Shown here piece by piece: positions 44,053 to 54,373 of a stretch of 64,000 nt of DNA. Each line of letters starts with the position of its first letter. Position 1 is the first letter of the stretch. Both the position numbers and the translations under genes were made by a program. The stretch covers positions 310,001 to 374,000 of the forward strand of contig CAWBWO010000017.1 in NCBI GenBank assembly GCA_963792445.1. Direction: 5' to 3'. The DNA is from Rummeliibacillus sp963792445 (GTDB lineage Bacteria; Bacillota; Bacilli; Bacillales_A; Planococcaceae). The notes under the pieces were generated by a model, which had not been told where the DNA came from, did not search any database, and saw nothing but the letters and a program-made list of their open reading frames with translations.

Positions 44053-44967
44053 TTATCCTAATCTTTGTTTTGCATCTGCCGAACGACGTAATGCCTGTCC
44101 AACATAATTTATGCCTAACATCAATACTAAAATTAGTAAGGATGCTGGTAACCATACCCACCACTTATCTGCTAATACCGTTTGGTTATTTGCATAGCTG
44201 ACAAGTGTTCCTAAACTTGGCGTTGATTCTGGTAAACCAAACCCTAAGAATGAAAGGCCAGTTTCGATTCCTACATTCCCTGCAAAGTTTAATGTCATCT
44301 CAACGATTAAGATTGAGCTTAAATTTGGCATAATGCCTTTAAACATAATGGCAAAATCACTTGTCCCCATTGTTTTTGAAGCATTCACATAATCTCGTTT
44401 AGATTCGGATAATGCTTTACTTCGAACAAGCCTTGCCGTTCCAACCCACATAAATGCACTTAAAATCAATATGAACGATGTGACATTATATTTTGGAATG
44501 ATTGTCACGAAAACGATGATAATCATTGTAGTTGGTAAAGTCATGATAAAATCAATGATTCGCATGAAAAAGTTATCGATCAAACCGCCATAGTATCCGC
44601 AAAGAATCCCTACACCAATCCCTAAAATTCCCGTGATTAAAGTAATAGCGATTGCAATGGCAATTGAGTTTCGAGCTCCAATAACAAGCTGACCAAGTAC
44701 ATCACTACCCCCTTGGTCAGCACCAAGGATGAAGCCATTTTCTCCAGGTTTTGCAAATTCATCTAGAAGGCTAATCTTCATCAATTGCTCTTGGTCAATT
44801 AATGGAGCCCAAACGATTGCCCCTCCAATAATAAGAATTAATATGATCAGTGACCCAAGTGCTAATTTATCTTTTTTAAATTCACGAAAGACTACTCTTA
44901 ATCCTGTAGCAGGCGTACTCTCTAATTCTTTTACTTGTTTTTCAGCAATTTGTTCCATTTTTATCAC
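44053..44967 (-). CDS. oppC: Oligopeptide ABC transporter permease OppC
   Basis: 304 residues, six membrane helices with a soluble loop LGADQGGSDVLGQLVIGARNSI. EAA motif near the C-terminus (YVNASKTMGTSDFAIMFKGIMPNLSS) contacts the ATPases. ATG (or the upstream M) behind GAGGTG. 25 bases after oppB. Confidence 0.93.
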   Translation of the reverse strand: MIKMEQIAEKQVKELESTPATGLRVVFREFKKDKLALGSLIILILIIGGAIVWAPLIDQEQLMKISLLDEFAKPGENGFILGADQGGSDVLGQLVIGARNSIAIAIAITLITGILGIGVGILCGYYGGLIDNFFMRIIDFIMTLPTTMIIIVFVTIIPKYNVTSFILILSAFMWVGTARLVRSKALSESKRDYVNASKTMGTSDFAIMFKGIMPNLSSILIVEMTLNFAGNVGIETGLSFLGFGLPESTPSLGTLVSYANNQTVLADKWWVWLPASLLILVLMLGINYVGQALRRSADAKQRLG

Positions 44968-44991
44968 CTCGTCTAAACATCATGTGTAGTG

Positions 44992-45978
44992 TTATTCAAT
45001 TCGAATACGTGGGTCGACGATACTCATAATAATGTCGGACAATAAACTACCAAATAATGTTAAGAATCCGTAAAGCATAACAAGTGTCGTAATCACACTA
45101 TAGTCACGAGCACTAATTGACTGGATAAATAATTGCCCCATACCAGGGAAACCGAAAATCGTTTCGATAAAGACTGAACCACCAAGTAATCCCGTGATCG
45201 TAAATCCTAAAAACGCAGCAATCGGTAATAAGGAATTACGGAAAATATGACGGGAATATACTTTTTTCATCGGTATCCCTTTACTTCGTGCCGTTTTTAC
45301 ATAATCTTGTGTTTGTGCATCGATTATTTCTGAGCGTAAATATTGTATGATTCCTGTTGTACCTAATATCGCGTATGTAATAGCAGGTAACAATAGGTGA
45401 TAGATTTTACTCAAGAAATAACCAATCGTTCCAGGATCCTGGTCTACATCAACCGTACCACTCGTTGGAAACCACGATAATTGATAGCCAAAGATATATA
45501 AGAAAATCAATGCCAAGACAAATGTTGGAATCGCATAGCTGATAAAACTATAAAGTACAATCGTTTTATCTTTTAATGAGTTTTGATATCTACCTGCAAT
45601 GACGCCTAAAGGAATTGCAATTAGATACACTAAGAAAACACTGACTAACGAAAGCCAAAGTGTATTTATTCCCCGTTCTCCAATGAGTGAAGCCACACTC
45701 ACTTTAAATGTATAACTATCACCAAAATCTCCATGGAAAATGTTAACAATCCAATGCCAATATCGAACATACCAAGGATCATAAAAACCTGCTAACTTGC
45801 GTAATTCTTCTATACGATTTGGGTCAGTATCTGGTGTAATTAAGCCCGAGAAAGGATCACCTGGCATAAATTTAGCTAAAATAAACACGATTATACTTAA
45901 TACAAATAGCTGCGGAATCATAATAAGTACACGTCTGAATATCGTTTTCCACATACTAGATGCCCCCTTTTGCAACAT
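44992..45978 (-). CDS. oppB: Oligopeptide ABC transporter permease OppB
   Basis: 328 residues. N-terminal FRRVLIMIPQLFVLSIIVFILAKFMPGDPF is typical of OppB; EAA loop DYVKTARSKGIPMKKVYSRHIFRNSLLPI. Probable internal start at ATG SMWKTIF (45957) since the first M overlaps the ATPase end; the ATPase C-terminus overlaps the beginning of this frame. Confidence 0.92.
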   Translation of the reverse strand: MLQKGASSMWKTIFRRVLIMIPQLFVLSIIVFILAKFMPGDPFSGLITPDTDPNRIEELRKLAGFYDPWYVRYWHWIVNIFHGDFGDSYTFKVSVASLIGERGINTLWLSLVSVFLVYLIAIPLGVIAGRYQNSLKDKTIVLYSFISYAIPTFVLALIFLYIFGYQLSWFPTSGTVDVDQDPGTIGYFLSKIYHLLLPAITYAILGTTGIIQYLRSEIIDAQTQDYVKTARSKGIPMKKVYSRHIFRNSLLPIAAFLGFTITGLLGGSVFIETIFGFPGMGQLFIQSISARDYSVITTLVMLYGFLTLFGSLLSDIIMSIVDPRIRIE

Positions 45979-46904
45979 TCATCATCGCCACTCGATGGTT
46001 AGGCGCGACATCTACCAATGGATAAACCTTCCCATCTTCATCGTAATACTTATGTTGTTTCGTTTTATAATCTGCTTCAACTTGACGACGTTGCTCTTTT
46101 CGCTCTAAACGCGTTTCAGGTTCAATAGTTGGAATGGCTGATAATAGGCGATTCGTATAAATATGTCTTGGATCATTGAAAATATCTTCTCTTCTACCTG
46201 TTTCAACGAAGCGGCCCTTATACATTATGGAAATATGGTCGCACATATGACGAACTACACCTAAATCGTGTGAAATGAATAGATAACTAAGTCCAAATTC
46301 TAATTGAATATCCTTCATAAAGTTCAATACTTGTGCCTGAACAGATAAGTCAAGTGCTGATACTGGCTCATCTGCAATAATCAATTTGGGATTACAAGCA
46401 ACAGCTCGAGCAATTCCTAAACGTTGCCGTTGCCCACCCGAGAATTCATGTGGATATTTGTACATGGCTTCTTCTGACATCCCGACAATTTCAAGCAATT
46501 CAATAATACGTCTGTGCTCTTCTTGATCGGTTAAATTTGTGAAGTTTCGAATAGGTTCTGCAATAATATCCCTCACTCGTTTTCTTGGATTCATACTGGA
46601 TGATGAATCCTGGAAAATCATTTGGATATCACGGTTATATGCACTATTTCTTTTTCTACGTTGATTGGTAACGTTTTCTACCTTCGTAAATAATCTTGCC
46701 TGAAGTAATTTTTTCTAAGCCAATAATTGCTTTACCTGTCGTAGATTTTCCTGATCCCGATTCACCAACAAGGCCATACGTTTTACCTTTTTCAAATTCC
46801 ATCGATACACCGTCTACTGCATAGACATGATCGACTACTGTATTGAAAAACCCTCCACGAATTGGATAATGGACACAAAGATCTTTTACTTGCATAAAAC
46901 TCAT
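45956..46904 (-). CDS. oppF: Oligopeptide ABC transporter ATPase OppF (frameshifted)
   Basis: About 315 residues when repaired. Walker A GLVGESGSGKSTTGKAIIGLE, signature SGGQRQRLGIARAVACNPKL, Walker B LIIADEPVSALDLSVQAQVL. The frame breaks near 46674: the Q-loop run-up IYEGRNVTNQRRKRN is split by an extra A in AGAAAACG. Downstream, DIQMIFQDSSSSMNPRKRV and the rest are intact. Starts four bases inside the oppD end. The break is in a homopolymer. Confidence 0.9.
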
Positions 46905-47914
46905 GCGATGCCCCCTCCTTTTTCACTTTCAAAATGGAAGTGTCGATAGCAGGTACATCTAACGTAATGACTTGGCGATATTTCATGAAGTTGTGGGTTT
47001 TCCTCATGCAAATAAGTTGAAATCCAGGGAATTCGCGCAGAAAAACGACATCCTTTGCGCGGTAGTTTTGTCAGTGATGGAACCATACCATGGATCACTT
47101 CGAGACGATCCGATTCGCTATCTATTTGTGGAATGGAATTTAATAATGAACGTGTATATGGATGTTTTGGATTACGGAATAATTGTTCTACGGATGCTAC
47201 TTCAATAATCTCACCTGCATACATCACCGCAACACGATCTGCTATTTCTGCAACTACTCCTAAATCATGTGTGATTAAAATAATGCCTGCACCCGTTTCT
47301 TCTTGTAGGTCTTTTAGTAAATCTAAAATCTGGGCTTGAATAGTAACATCTAAGGCTGTTGTTGGCTCATCGGCAATGATAATTTTCGGTTTGCATGAAA
47401 TGGCAATTGCAATCATGACACGTTGCCGCATCCCACCTGATAATTGGTGAGGAAATTGTTTTGCTACCCGTTCAGGATTCATAATGCCTACTTGATTTAA
47501 TAATTCTAGGACTCGCTCTTTACGCTTTTTTTCATCGAATTTCGTATGATAAATTAATGTTTCCTCGATTTGTTCTCCAATTTTCATTAACGGATTTAAT
47601 GCTGATAGGGGATCTTGGAAGATAAACCCTATATCATTTCCACGTATTTCGTTTAACTCATCTTCTTTAAAATCAACTAAATTTCGACCTTGATATAAAA
47701 TTTCCCCCGTCACTTTTGTATTGCCGGGTGGGTGTAGACCAACAATCGACGTTGCTAATGTACTCTTTCCACAACCAGACTCCCCTACAATTGCAAGTAC
47801 CTCATTTTCCTTCAGGGTGAGTGATACATCATCAACTGCATCAAAATAGCTGTCTTTAATCCTGAAACTAGTCCGTAAATGGTTAATGTTTAGAATATCA
47901 TTAGAAGCTCTCAA
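46901..47914 (-). CDS. oppD: Oligopeptide ABC transporter ATPase OppD
   Basis: 337 residues. Walker A AIVGESGCGKSTLATSIVGL, signature LSGGMRQRVMIAIAISCKPKI, Walker B IIIADEPTTALDVTIQAQIL, HDLGVVAEIADRVAVMYAGEI and the OppD C-terminal extension with LPRKGCRFSAR and ISPSHYVRC. TTG start behind AGGAGGGTG. First gene of oppDFBCA. Confidence 0.93.
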   Translation of the reverse strand: MRASNDILNINHLRTSFRIKDSYFDAVDDVSLTLKENEVLAIVGESGCGKSTLATSIVGLHPPGNTKVTGEILYQGRNLVDFKEDELNEIRGNDIGFIFQDPLSALNPLMKIGEQIEETLIYHTKFDEKKRKERVLELLNQVGIMNPERVAKQFPHQLSGGMRQRVMIAIAISCKPKIIIADEPTTALDVTIQAQILDLLKDLQEETGAGIILITHDLGVVAEIADRVAVMYAGEIIEVASVEQLFRNPKHPYTRSLLNSIPQIDSESDRLEVIHGMVPSLTKLPRKGCRFSARIPWISTYLHEENPQLHEISPSHYVRCTCYRHFHFESEKGGGIA

Positions 47915-48374
47915 ATTTATGCACCCTCCTAAACAAATTGAATATTCAAATTATTTCAATCGCAAATTACCTACCAAAATCTATTCGAGTCTATAATATT
48001 TCGATTCTCTAATTTTATTATTTTTAATAATATAACATATATTACAGTATTGTCCATGTTTTTTATCAGAAATATTACAAAATTCAGAATACAATACACC
48101 TTTTAGAATCCATATGAAGTCTGACAACTTTTTCATATTATAGCATAAAGATATAAGATAACACACGATTAATTTCATATATTTTTACAATTTTTCCTTT
48201 TAGATTATTATTATATGAGGTTTATGTAAAATGAAATGACAGGTATTTGTATTGAAACTTAAAATAAAATCAAAGTTTTATTAAAAATATTCTTCATTCT
48301 TATTTTTTGAGTCGTTTGCGCTTACTGCTATTGAGTTGCCGGCTGTAATGAAGATCAACAGTAATATCTATAAA
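47915..48374. other. Intergenic region upstream of opp operon
   Basis: Very AT-rich. It must hold the opp promoter, but no clear -35/-10 pair stands out. A 65-residue minus-strand frame at 47981-48178 is low-complexity, has no ribosome site and is not accepted. Confidence 0.4.
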
Positions 48375-48412
48375 AAAATTGCCTTTCTATTAATTATAGA
48401 AAGGCAATTTTT
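48375..48412 (-). terminator. Terminator of pheST
   Basis: AAATTGCCTTTCTA / TAGAAAGGCAATTT stem, T-rich on both sides; the pheT stop is 20 bases upstream. Confidence 0.85.
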
Positions 48413-48431
48413 TATCATTTGAATACATTTT

Positions 48432-50837
48432 TTATCGAAGTTCTGCTCCTGATTCAGTAAGTGCTGCAACGACTTGGTCGTGTACTTCTACTACTTCTTC
48501 ATCAGTAAGAGTTCGTTCAGGTGTGAAGTAAGTTAATGTGAAGGCAACAGATTTTTTGCCTTGTTCCATTTTTTCACCTTCATAAAGGTCAAATACATTA
48601 ACGTCTTTCAATAGTTTACCGCCTGCAACACGGATAATCGCTTCTAGTTCTGCAGCTTTTGTTTTGCGATCTACAACTAAAGCGATATCTCGTGAAATAG
48701 ATGGGAAACGTGGTACTGGAACATATACTAATGGTTCAATTATTGCTGCAAGTATTGCTTCTAAGTTTAATTCTGTTACATACGTTTCCTTAATACCATT
48801 TGCTTTTTGTTCTACTGGATGAAGTTGACCTAAGAATCCAATGCTTTCCCCATCTAATAGGATATTTGCTGTACGTCCTGGATGTAAACCATCTACAACG
48901 GCAGTTTCGTATACAACGCGACTAGATAAGTCAAGTTTTTCAAATAATGCTTCTAAGATTCCTTTTAGTACGAAGAAATCGACTTTTTTATGTTCACCTT
49001 GCCAAGCATTGTTTACCCATTCTCCAGTAATCGCAGCTGCAACATGTTGTTCTTCATGTGGAAGTCCTTCTTCGGTTTCACCTAGGAATACAGAGCCTAC
49101 TTCATAAAGTGCTACTGAATCTTGTTGACGTGAAACATTATAAGATACGGCTTCAATTAGATGTGGAAGAATACTTTGACGTAATGTACTACGTTCTTCA
49201 CTCATTGGCATTAAAAGACGAGTTGTTGGAGCTGTCTGTAATGCATATTTTTGAGAAAGTTCATCAGAAGTTAATGAATAAGTTAAGGCTTGATACAAAC
49301 CTGAACCTTGTAACTGATGATGTACGATACGACGTTTTGCTTGATAAGAAGTTAAGCCGCCAGCTTTTGCTTCCCCTACTGGAACTGTAGCAGGAATTTC
49401 ATCATATCCATATAAACGTGCAATTTCTTCTACGATATCTTCTTCAATTTTAATATCTTGACGACGAGTTGGCGCATCAATATATAGAAGACCATTCGCA
49501 GTTTCTACATCAAATTTTAAACGGTTTAAAATGGATACCATTTCGTTTAAAGAAATTTTCATACCTAAACGTGCGTTGACAAAGTCAGGTGAGATCACTA
49601 CTTTTGCAGGAGTCTTATCTAATTCATCGAATTCAACTACACCTGATAATACTTCACCGTCTGCAAGTTCTGCTAGTAATTGTGCTGCACGTTCTGCTGC
49701 AGGAATAACGCGATTTGGATCAATTCCTTTTTCATAACGAGCACTTGCTTCACTACGTAAGCCAAGATCTTTTGATGTATAGCGAACAGATAAACCATCG
49801 AAGTAAGCTGATTCAATAACAACAGTAGTTGTTTTTTCTGTTACTTCAGAATCAAATCCACCCATTACACCAGCAACTGCTACAGGTTCTTTGCCATTTG
49901 TGATAACAAGATTTTTTGCATTTAATATGCGATCTTGACCATCTAATGTTTTAATTTTTTCGCCATCATTCGCTAATCGAACAACGATTTCGCCTGTGCC
50001 AAGTGCATCATAATCAAAAGCATGTAGTGGTTGACCATATTCCATTAAAATATAGTTTGTAATATCGACTACGTTGTTATGTGGACGAACACCAGCAGCC
50101 ATTAAACGTTGTTGTAACCATAATGGTGATTCTGTAATTTTAACGTTTTTCACGACTTTTGCCGTATACATTGGATTTACTTCAGGTGCTTCCACACGTA
50201 CTTTCAATACATCTTCTGCTTTTTCTTTCGATGCAGCATAAGTTGTTTCTGGAAGTTTCACATCTTCTGAAAGTATTGCTGCAACTTCATATGCAACACC
50301 TAGCATACTCATTGCATCTGAACGGTTTGGAGTTAAGCCTAGTTCAAGGACTACATCATCTAAACCTAAAGCTTCAATAGCATCTGTACCAACTGGAATA
50401 TCATCAGGTAATATAACAATTCCATCTGCATATTTTTTCGGTACAACTTTCCCTTCAACACCTAGTTCTTGTAAAGAACAAATCATACCATTTGATACTT
50501 CGCCACGAAGTTTACCTTTTTTGATTTTCTTACCGCCAACATAGCCATTTGGACGAACAGCAACGATTTTTTGTCCTTCTGCAACGTTTGGTGCACCACA
50601 AACAATTTGAGAAAGTTCTTCTTCACCAAAATCAACTTGGCAAATATTTAAGTGGTCTGAATCGGGATGCTTTTTCAATTCTTTAATTTGACCGACCATT
50701 AGTTTTTTTAGACCATCTGATAAATGATGAACGCCTTCTACTTCAATCCCTGAACGGGTAATTTTTTCTGCTAAAACTTCAGGTTCTAAACCTTGTAAAT
50801 CTACGTATTGTGAAAGCCATTTTAAAGATACTAGCAT
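48432..50837 (-). CDS. pheT: Phenylalanyl-tRNA synthetase beta subunit
   Basis: 801 residues, full length. N-terminal SLKWLSQYVDLQGL and the OB-fold tRNA-binding domain (VGQIKELKKHPDSDHLNICQV), B3/B4 editing domain (LELGLTPNRSDAMSMLGVAYEVA; GLRSEASARYEKGIDP), B5 domain, and C-terminal ferredoxin-fold anticodon-binding domain (FPSISRDIALVVD). Forms the alpha2-beta2 enzyme with PheS. Confidence 0.97.
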   Translation of the reverse strand: MLVSLKWLSQYVDLQGLEPEVLAEKITRSGIEVEGVHHLSDGLKKLMVGQIKELKKHPDSDHLNICQVDFGEEELSQIVCGAPNVAEGQKIVAVRPNGYVGGKKIKKGKLRGEVSNGMICSLQELGVEGKVVPKKYADGIVILPDDIPVGTDAIEALGLDDVVLELGLTPNRSDAMSMLGVAYEVAAILSEDVKLPETTYAASKEKAEDVLKVRVEAPEVNPMYTAKVVKNVKITESPLWLQQRLMAAGVRPHNNVVDITNYILMEYGQPLHAFDYDALGTGEIVVRLANDGEKIKTLDGQDRILNAKNLVITNGKEPVAVAGVMGGFDSEVTEKTTTVVIESAYFDGLSVRYTSKDLGLRSEASARYEKGIDPNRVIPAAERAAQLLAELADGEVLSGVVEFDELDKTPAKVVISPDFVNARLGMKISLNEMVSILNRLKFDVETANGLLYIDAPTRRQDIKIEEDIVEEIARLYGYDEIPATVPVGEAKAGGLTSYQAKRRIVHHQLQGSGLYQALTYSLTSDELSQKYALQTAPTTRLLMPMSEERSTLRQSILPHLIEAVSYNVSRQQDSVALYEVGSVFLGETEEGLPHEEQHVAAAITGEWVNNAWQGEHKKVDFFVLKGILEALFEKLDLSSRVVYETAVVDGLHPGRTANILLDGESIGFLGQLHPVEQKANGIKETYVTELNLEAILAAIIEPLVYVPVPRFPSISRDIALVVDRKTKAAELEAIIRVAGGKLLKDVNVFDLYEGEKMEQGKKSVAFTLTYFTPERTLTDEEVVEVHDQVVAALTESGAELR

Positions 50838-50849
50838 GTTTATTCCTCC

Positions 50850-51893
50850 TTACTCTTCTATACGATGGAATTGTGATAAGAATCGAACATCATTTGTGTA
50901 GAAATGACGAATATCATCCACTCCATATTTCAACATAGCGATACGTTCTGGTCCCATACCAAATGCGAAGCCAGACACTTTTTTAGGATCATATCCTGCC
51001 ATTGAAAGAACGTTAGGATGTACCATACCAGCACCAAGAATTTCAATCCAACCTGTATGTTTACATACGTTACAACCCGCGCCACCACATTTAAAGCATG
51101 AGATATCCATTTCAACAGATGGTTCAGTGAATGGGAAGAAACTTGGACGTAGACGAATTTCACGGTCTTCACCGAACATTTTCTTCGCGAAGATATCTAA
51201 TGTACCTTTTAAGTCACTCATACGAATGTTTTCACCAACGACTAAGCCTTCAATTTGAGTGAATTGGTGTGAGTGAGTCGCATCATCATTGTCACGACGG
51301 AAAACTTTCCCTGGACAGATAATTTTAAATGATGAACCTTGTTTTTTCTCCATTGTACGAGCTTGTACGGGAGAAGTGTGTGTACGCAATAAGATTTCTT
51401 CTGAGATATAGAATGTATCTTGCATATCACGTGCTGGATGGCCTTTTGGTAAGTTTAATGCTTCAAAGTTGTAGTAATCTTTTTCAACTTCAGGACCTTC
51501 AGCAATTTCATATCCCATAGAGATAAATAAGTCTTCGATTTCTTCGATGACACGAGTTAATGGATGTGCATTGCCCACTTTCAAAGGGCGACCTTTCAAC
51601 GTTACATCGATTGCTTCTTTTTCTAATTGTTCAATCATTGCTGTTTCTTCTAATTCTTTGTTGCGAGATTCAAGCACATCTTGAACTTGACTACGTACTT
51701 CGTTTACTAAAGCACCCATTTTAGGACGTTCCTCTGCAGGAAGTTTCCCCATCCCTTTTAGTAAATCTGTAATTGGTCCTTTTTTACCTAAATATGCTAC
51801 TCGGACTTCATTTAATTGTTTTACATTTTGTGCTGCTGCGATTTTTTCTAAAACTTCTTCTTTCAGCTGAGATAATTGCTCAGTCATTGCCAT
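50850..51893 (-). CDS. pheS: Phenylalanyl-tRNA synthetase alpha subunit
   Basis: 347 residues. N-terminal coiled coil, then class II catalytic core: motif 1 HPLTRVIEEIEDLFISMGYE, motif 2 FRRDNDDATHSHQFTQIEGLVV, SFFPFTEPSVEMD, zinc-like CFKCGGAGCNVC region, and motif 3 GFAFGMGPERIAMLKYGVDDIR. Twelve bases before pheT. Controlled by the T-box upstream. Confidence 0.97.
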   Translation of the reverse strand: MAMTEQLSQLKEEVLEKIAAAQNVKQLNEVRVAYLGKKGPITDLLKGMGKLPAEERPKMGALVNEVRSQVQDVLESRNKELEETAMIEQLEKEAIDVTLKGRPLKVGNAHPLTRVIEEIEDLFISMGYEIAEGPEVEKDYYNFEALNLPKGHPARDMQDTFYISEEILLRTHTSPVQARTMEKKQGSSFKIICPGKVFRRDNDDATHSHQFTQIEGLVVGENIRMSDLKGTLDIFAKKMFGEDREIRLRPSFFPFTEPSVEMDISCFKCGGAGCNVCKHTGWIEILGAGMVHPNVLSMAGYDPKKVSGFAFGMGPERIAMLKYGVDDIRHFYTNDVRFLSQFHRIEE

Positions 51894-51924
51894 TTCTAAA
51901 ATCCTCCTTCCGAAAATAAAAAAA

Positions 51925-52165
51925 CCCCGTCCCTATAAAAGGGACGAGGATCTATTCGCGTTACCACCCTAGTTATTGCAAAAAATATTCATGCAATCAC
52001 TTCATTGACTTAACGGCGTTTCACCGGCCATCCTTTACAGTATACTTTACTGGTCCCGGTGGCTGCTAACGGGGTGAACTTCCATCATCGCTACAATATG
52101 CACGCTTTCAGTCTATGACGTGCATTCCCTAAATTGCTTGAAAAATGTACTTTTCCCGCTCAATG
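51925..52165 (-). promoter_or_regulatory. T-box leader (tRNA-Phe responsive) with terminator
   Basis: Minus strand contains the T-box AGGGTGGTAACGCG (51957-51970), followed by the terminator CCTCGTCCC / GGGACGGGG (51925-51949) and a T-run. Upstream is a stem I-like region; a TTC at 52078-52080 is a plausible Phe specifier. Uncharged tRNA-Phe would promote readthrough into pheST. Confidence 0.9.
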
Positions 52166-52192
52166 CATTTATTTATTAATCATACTCATTTT

Positions 52193-52221
52193 ATTATACG
52201 CAATTCAATTCTTTACTTCAA
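52193..52221 (-). promoter_or_regulatory. SigA-type promoter of pheST
   Basis: TTGAAG (52216-52221), 17-base spacer, TATAAT (52193-52198), reading into the T-box. Confidence 0.75.
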
Positions 52222-52233
52222 GTTTAGATTTCA

Positions 52234-52995
52234 TCAGCCTGCGAAATAATAAAGAACAATACCTGTTGCTACAGCTACATTTAATGATTCTGCTTTTCCC
52301 ATAATTGGGATGATTACATTTTGATCTGTTTTTGATAGTAAATCAGGGTTCATACCGCTTCCTTCGTTGCCCATAATGAGTGCAAATTTGCCTTCTTTAT
52401 TCACTTGATTATAGAGAACTGCATTTTCTAAAGCAGTACCATATACAGGTACATTCTTTTCTTTTAACGAATCGATCCATTCACTTAATTCCCCGCGAAT
52501 GACAGGTATATGGAAAATGGAACCTTGTGTAGCACGAACAGTTTTTGAATTAAATGGATCTGCAGAGCCTTTTCCGAGAATGACTGCATCAACACCCGCA
52601 GCATCAGCTGTACGAATCATTGTGCCTACATTTCCTGGATCTTGAACTGCATCGACAAGTAATAATTTTGTCCAATTATTTTGTTCCTCACTTGAAGCAG
52701 AAGGTTGTTTGACTTGTGCGAAGATGCCTTGAGAATGCTCTGTCTCCGAAAATTCATCAGCCACTTGATGCGTCACTTCTACAACAAAGATATTATCTAT
52801 GTTCCAACTTTTTGGAATTTCTACATCTTCGCGAACAATTAAATTTAAAATTTCAGCTTCATTTTTTAGCGCTTCTTCTACTAAATGAAAACCTTCTATT
52901 AAAAATTCACCTGATCGATCACGTTCTTTGCGTGTAGTCGCTAACTTTTTCCAATACTTCACAAGGGAATTTTGTTGTGATTCGATTCTTTTCAT
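52234..52995 (-). CDS. ysgA: TrmH/SpoU family RNA methyltransferase (YsgA)
   Basis: 253 residues. SAM-dependent 2'-O-methyltransferase of rRNA or tRNA with a knotted SPOUT fold. N-terminal substrate-binding domain (KRIESQQNSLVKYWKKLATTRKERDRSGEFLIEGFHLVEEAL), motif 1 DAVQDPGNVGTMIRTADAAGVDAV, motif 2 ALIMGNEGSGM, motif 3 IPIMGKAESLNVAVATGIVLYY. Upstream of pheST as in B. subtilis. Confidence 0.93.
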   Translation of the reverse strand: MKRIESQQNSLVKYWKKLATTRKERDRSGEFLIEGFHLVEEALKNEAEILNLIVREDVEIPKSWNIDNIFVVEVTHQVADEFSETEHSQGIFAQVKQPSASSEEQNNWTKLLLVDAVQDPGNVGTMIRTADAAGVDAVILGKGSADPFNSKTVRATQGSIFHIPVIRGELSEWIDSLKEKNVPVYGTALENAVLYNQVNKEGKFALIMGNEGSGMNPDLLSKTDQNVIIPIMGKAESLNVAVATGIVLYYFAG

Positions 52996-53019
52996 GTACT
53001 CTTTACCGCCTTTATATTG

Positions 53020-53997
53020 TTAAATCGTAAAAATAATTTTGCCAAATTGATGATTTTCTTTTAAATAGTCTAGTGCAGCTTGTGCATCATCCAATTTAAA
53101 ACTACGATCCAAAACTGGATGCGTATTATATTTTTCCATATGCTCTATGCATGCACGGAATTCTTCACGGCTACCTAATGTCGAGCCAAGAAGTGTATAT
53201 TGACCGTAGAAAAATTGTCGTAAGTCAAAATCTACAACGTCCTCAGTTGTTGCACCAAATACCACTATTTTACCACCCTTTTTCAAAACAGCCAAAGAAC
53301 GATTAAATGTAGCACGTCCAACGCTTTCAATGACAAGGTCGATTGTCTCATCTTCAAGTTCTTTTGTCCAATCGCTATTTGTATCAATCGCGCGGTCTGC
53401 ACCAATTTTCAAAGCAGCTTGACGTTTTTCTTCTGAACGAGAAGTCACGATTACTCTCGCACCTACATTTTTAGCCATTTGAATTAAAAATGTCGCTACA
53501 CCACTACCAGCACCAGGAATAAACACTGTTTGCCCTGCTTTGATTTGACCTTTAGTAAATAATGCACGATAACCTGTTAATGGTGAAATACCGATGACTG
53601 CTGCTTCTTCAACGGATAAAAATGCAGGTTTTGGCTCAAGTTGTTCCGCAGAGATCGCAATTTTTTCAGCAAATGTACCATTATCAGGTAAACTCAAAAT
53701 TTCGAAGTCTTCTGGTGGAATATCAGATTGTTCGTACCAACGTAATGATGGATTGATGATTACTTCATCTCCAATTTTCCAATTGGATACTCCCTCGCCT
53801 AATTCCTCCACTACGCCTGTTGCATCTGATCCCAAAATCAATGCCTCTCTATCATTTCCGAGTCTTCCAGGTGTATACAAATCTCTTCGATTTAATCCTG
53901 CAGCCTTAATTGCTACCAAAACTTCCCCTTCTTTTGGTTTTGGCGTTGGCACGTCTTTAACTAATAATTGTCCTTTTTCAAATACAACTGCTTTCAT
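53020..53997 (-). CDS. Zinc-type alcohol dehydrogenase-like oxidoreductase (MDR family, YogA-like)
   Basis: 325 residues from ATG 53997 (MKAVVF) behind GGGGGTAG. Quinone-oxidoreductase/MDR fold: GroES-like N-domain (AAGLNRRDLYTPGR, GSDATGVVEELGEGVSNWKIGDEV), NADP-binding AGQTVFIPGAGSGVATFLIQMAKN. The structural and catalytic zinc cysteines are lacking, so it is likely zinc-independent. Substrate unknown. Confidence 0.85.
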   Translation of the reverse strand: MKAVVFEKGQLLVKDVPTPKPKEGEVLVAIKAAGLNRRDLYTPGRLGNDREALILGSDATGVVEELGEGVSNWKIGDEVIINPSLRWYEQSDIPPEDFEILSLPDNGTFAEKIAISAEQLEPKPAFLSVEEAAVIGISPLTGYRALFTKGQIKAGQTVFIPGAGSGVATFLIQMAKNVGARVIVTSRSEEKRQAALKIGADRAIDTNSDWTKELEDETIDLVIESVGRATFNRSLAVLKKGGKIVVFGATTEDVVDFDLRQFFYGQYTLLGSTLGSREEFRACIEHMEKYNTHPVLDRSFKLDDAQAALDYLKENHQFGKIIFTI

Positions 53998-54128
53998 CAA
54001 AACTACCCCCAATTATGTAATTTCGTTAAAAAATTTTACTATTCAAAAATCTTTCCTCTAAATAAGTTTACCAAATGTATGTATAACAATCGAGCATTCG
54101 GCAAAAATATCATTAGGAGGGATGCCGA

Positions 54129-54335
54129 ATGAATTTTCAAATTCGTGATGCAATCAAGAAAAACGTCTCAGGTAATAGTCCAGATCAATTAAAAGATATT
54201 GTGGAAGATGCAATTCACCGCGGTGAAGAGCATTTACTTCCTGGGCTTGGCGTATTCTTTGAAACCTGGTGGCAAAATGCGGACAAAAAAGAACAAGAAT
54301 CATTCATGAGTGAATTATCTAAAGCCTTAGCTTAA
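54129..54335 (+). CDS. sspI: Small acid-soluble spore protein SspI
   Basis: 68 residues. FQIRDAIKKNVSGNSPDQLKDIVEDAI, EEHLLPGLGVFFETWWQNAD match SspI; it is a minor spore-core protein made in the forespore. ATG behind AGGAGGGATGCC. Next to ysgA as in B. subtilis. Confidence 0.95.
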   Translation: MNFQIRDAIKKNVSGNSPDQLKDIVEDAIHRGEEHLLPGLGVFFETWWQNADKKEQESFMSELSKALA

Positions 54336-54341
54336 ACGCAC

Positions 54342-54373
54342 AAGTAGCAGCTTCTAAATGGGAGATGCTACTT
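54342..54373 (+). terminator. Terminator of sspI
   Basis: AAGTAGCA / TGCTACTT stem followed by a T-run. Confidence 0.8.

Noticed and set aside
47981..48178. 65-residue frame upstream of oppD
   Set aside because: Low complexity, AT-driven, no ribosome site.
54129..54335. Prophage or DNA-binding small protein for the 68-residue gene
   Set aside because: Sequence is that of SspI and the neighbour ysgA matches B. subtilis.
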